DNA of 6,683 nucleotides from the NCBI GenBank assembly GCA_946413885.1, contig CAMKMK010000126.1, forward strand, positions 1-6,683, written 5' to 3'. Made by a program: the position numbers and the translations under genes. Positions 6,142-6,683 of this stretch are shown here, piece by piece. The first letter of the stretch is position 1; each line of letters opens with the position of its first letter. The stretch comes from an uncultured Prevotellaceae bacterium (GTDB lineage: Bacteria; Bacteroidota; Bacteroidia; Bacteroidales; Bacteroidaceae). The notes under the pieces are model-generated. The model saw nothing but the letters and a program-made list of their open reading frames with translations, did no database searches and had not been told where the DNA came from.

Positions 6142-6683
6142 ATGAAAAATTCCAGAAAAGTCATCATCCTAATGATGCTGTTGATGCTTCAGGCTCCCCA
6201 AGCATACACGAAAGAGGTGCCACGCATCATGAACTTCATCAACTTCGTTCGCGACATTGAACCACGCGATGCTGCCATCACGCCGCAAGTACTCTTCGAG
6301 ACCGTAAAGGCTGAGGCTGATGCCATTCACGAATATGGGTTCAAGGGCACATGGCTACTTCAGTACGACGCCCTCATCGATACCCGCTATCATGCCATGA
6401 TGAAAGAAGAAATGGCACATGGATGCGAGGTAGGCGGATGGTGGGAAATCACACAGCCACACGTTGAGGAAGCAGGATTGAAGTGGCGAGGACGCTACCC
6501 ATGGGATTGGCATGCTGACAAGGGATTCGCTGTGGGATATACACAGGAGGAACGTTGCCTGTTGGTGGACGTTTACATGAGGAAATTCAAAGAGTTGTTC
6601 GGACAGCTGCCCCACAGTATTGGCTCATGGTTTATCGATGCCCACACGCTTGCCTATATGCGCGACAAATATGGTGTGGAAGC
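6142..6683 (+). CDS. Exported protein of unknown function (DUF3863-like, possible deacetylase-type barrel), truncated at the window edge
   Basis: Open from the ATG at 6142 to the right edge (180 codons plus two bases). Seen: a signal peptide (K2, R5 and K6, hydrophobic core VIILMMLLLML, then APQAYT), so the mature part starts near residue 24. Then come PRIMNFINFVRDIEPRD (28-44), TVKAEADAIHEYGFKGTWLL (61-80), EVGGWWEI (103-110), and GSWFIDAHTLAYMRDKYGV ending about residue 179. Tryptophan and histidine clusters (GWWEI, WDWHADKGF) are typical of carbohydrate-active sites. The alternation of an ageing search phrase (AIHEYGFKGTWLL) with a later FGQLPHSIGSWFIDA resembles NodB-type polysaccharide deacetylase and related barrels. 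From memory it fits DUF3863, a Bacteroidota family with a solved structure but no assigned activity; I could not check this. It starts 71 bp after the fucosidase on the same strand, with an A-rich leader (AAAAGATAAACAAC), so a shared glycan role is likely. Confidence 0.85.
   Translation, partial: MKNSRKVIILMMLLMLQAPQAYTKEVPRIMNFINFVRDIEPRDAAITPQVLFETVKAEADAIHEYGFKGTWLLQYDALIDTRYHAMMKEEMAHGCEVGGWWEITQPHVEEAGLKWRGRYPWDWHADKGFAVGYTQEERCLLVDVYMRKFKELFGQLPHSIGSWFIDAHTLAYMRDKYGVE

Noticed and set aside
6355..6615. 86-residue minus-strand open frame near the right edge
   Set aside because: Antisense to the exported DUF3863-like frame, which has a signal peptide and stays open throughout.

Overview
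The window reads as a chromosomal segment of a Bacteroidales bacterium of the Bacteroides/Prevotella type. The grounds are the gene set (a parA-parB-DUF5683 cluster next to a surE-lpxB pair, a secreted GH29 fucosidase with a discoidin-like tail), the Bacteroidota-type promoter boxes TAnnTTTG on both sides of the parA/surE divide, and A-rich rather than strong Shine-Dalgarno leaders. I cannot name the species from sequence alone.

Left half, minus strand (2484 down to 1): a compact operon read leftward. It holds parA (ParA/Soj ATPase), parB (CTP-dependent DNA clamp), a translationally coupled membrane protein of the DUF5683 type that starts with TTG, and the first 22 codons of a further exported protein that runs off the left edge. 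ParA and ParB should act together in chromosome origin segregation. The DUF5683 protein and the exported protein tie this operon to the cell envelope.

Middle, 2485-2701: the divergent intergenic region. It carries a TAnnTTTG box for each direction, a twin direct repeat TGTTGATAACT with a 20-bp period (one base from the DnaA-box consensus), and short inverted repeats. No rRNA, tRNA, CRISPR, insertion sequence or convincing terminator was seen anywhere.

Right half, plus strand (2702 to the end): surE and lpxB overlap by ATGA and form a housekeeping pair (nucleotidase and lipid A disaccharide synthase). They are followed after 49 bp by an exported GH29 alpha-L-fucosidase with a C-terminal F5/8 type C (CBM32-like) domain. 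After another 71 bp comes the start of an exported protein of uncharacterised family (DUF3863-like, with a possible deacetylase-type barrel), cut by the right edge. The last two genes look like an accessory glycan-processing pair attached to a conserved core locus.

Most of the window is ordinary core genome. The parts most worth a second look are the coupled DUF5683 membrane protein, the twin repeat between parA and surE, and the pairing of the fucosidase with the unknown barrel-like protein. No gene-free stretch exceeds 300 bases.
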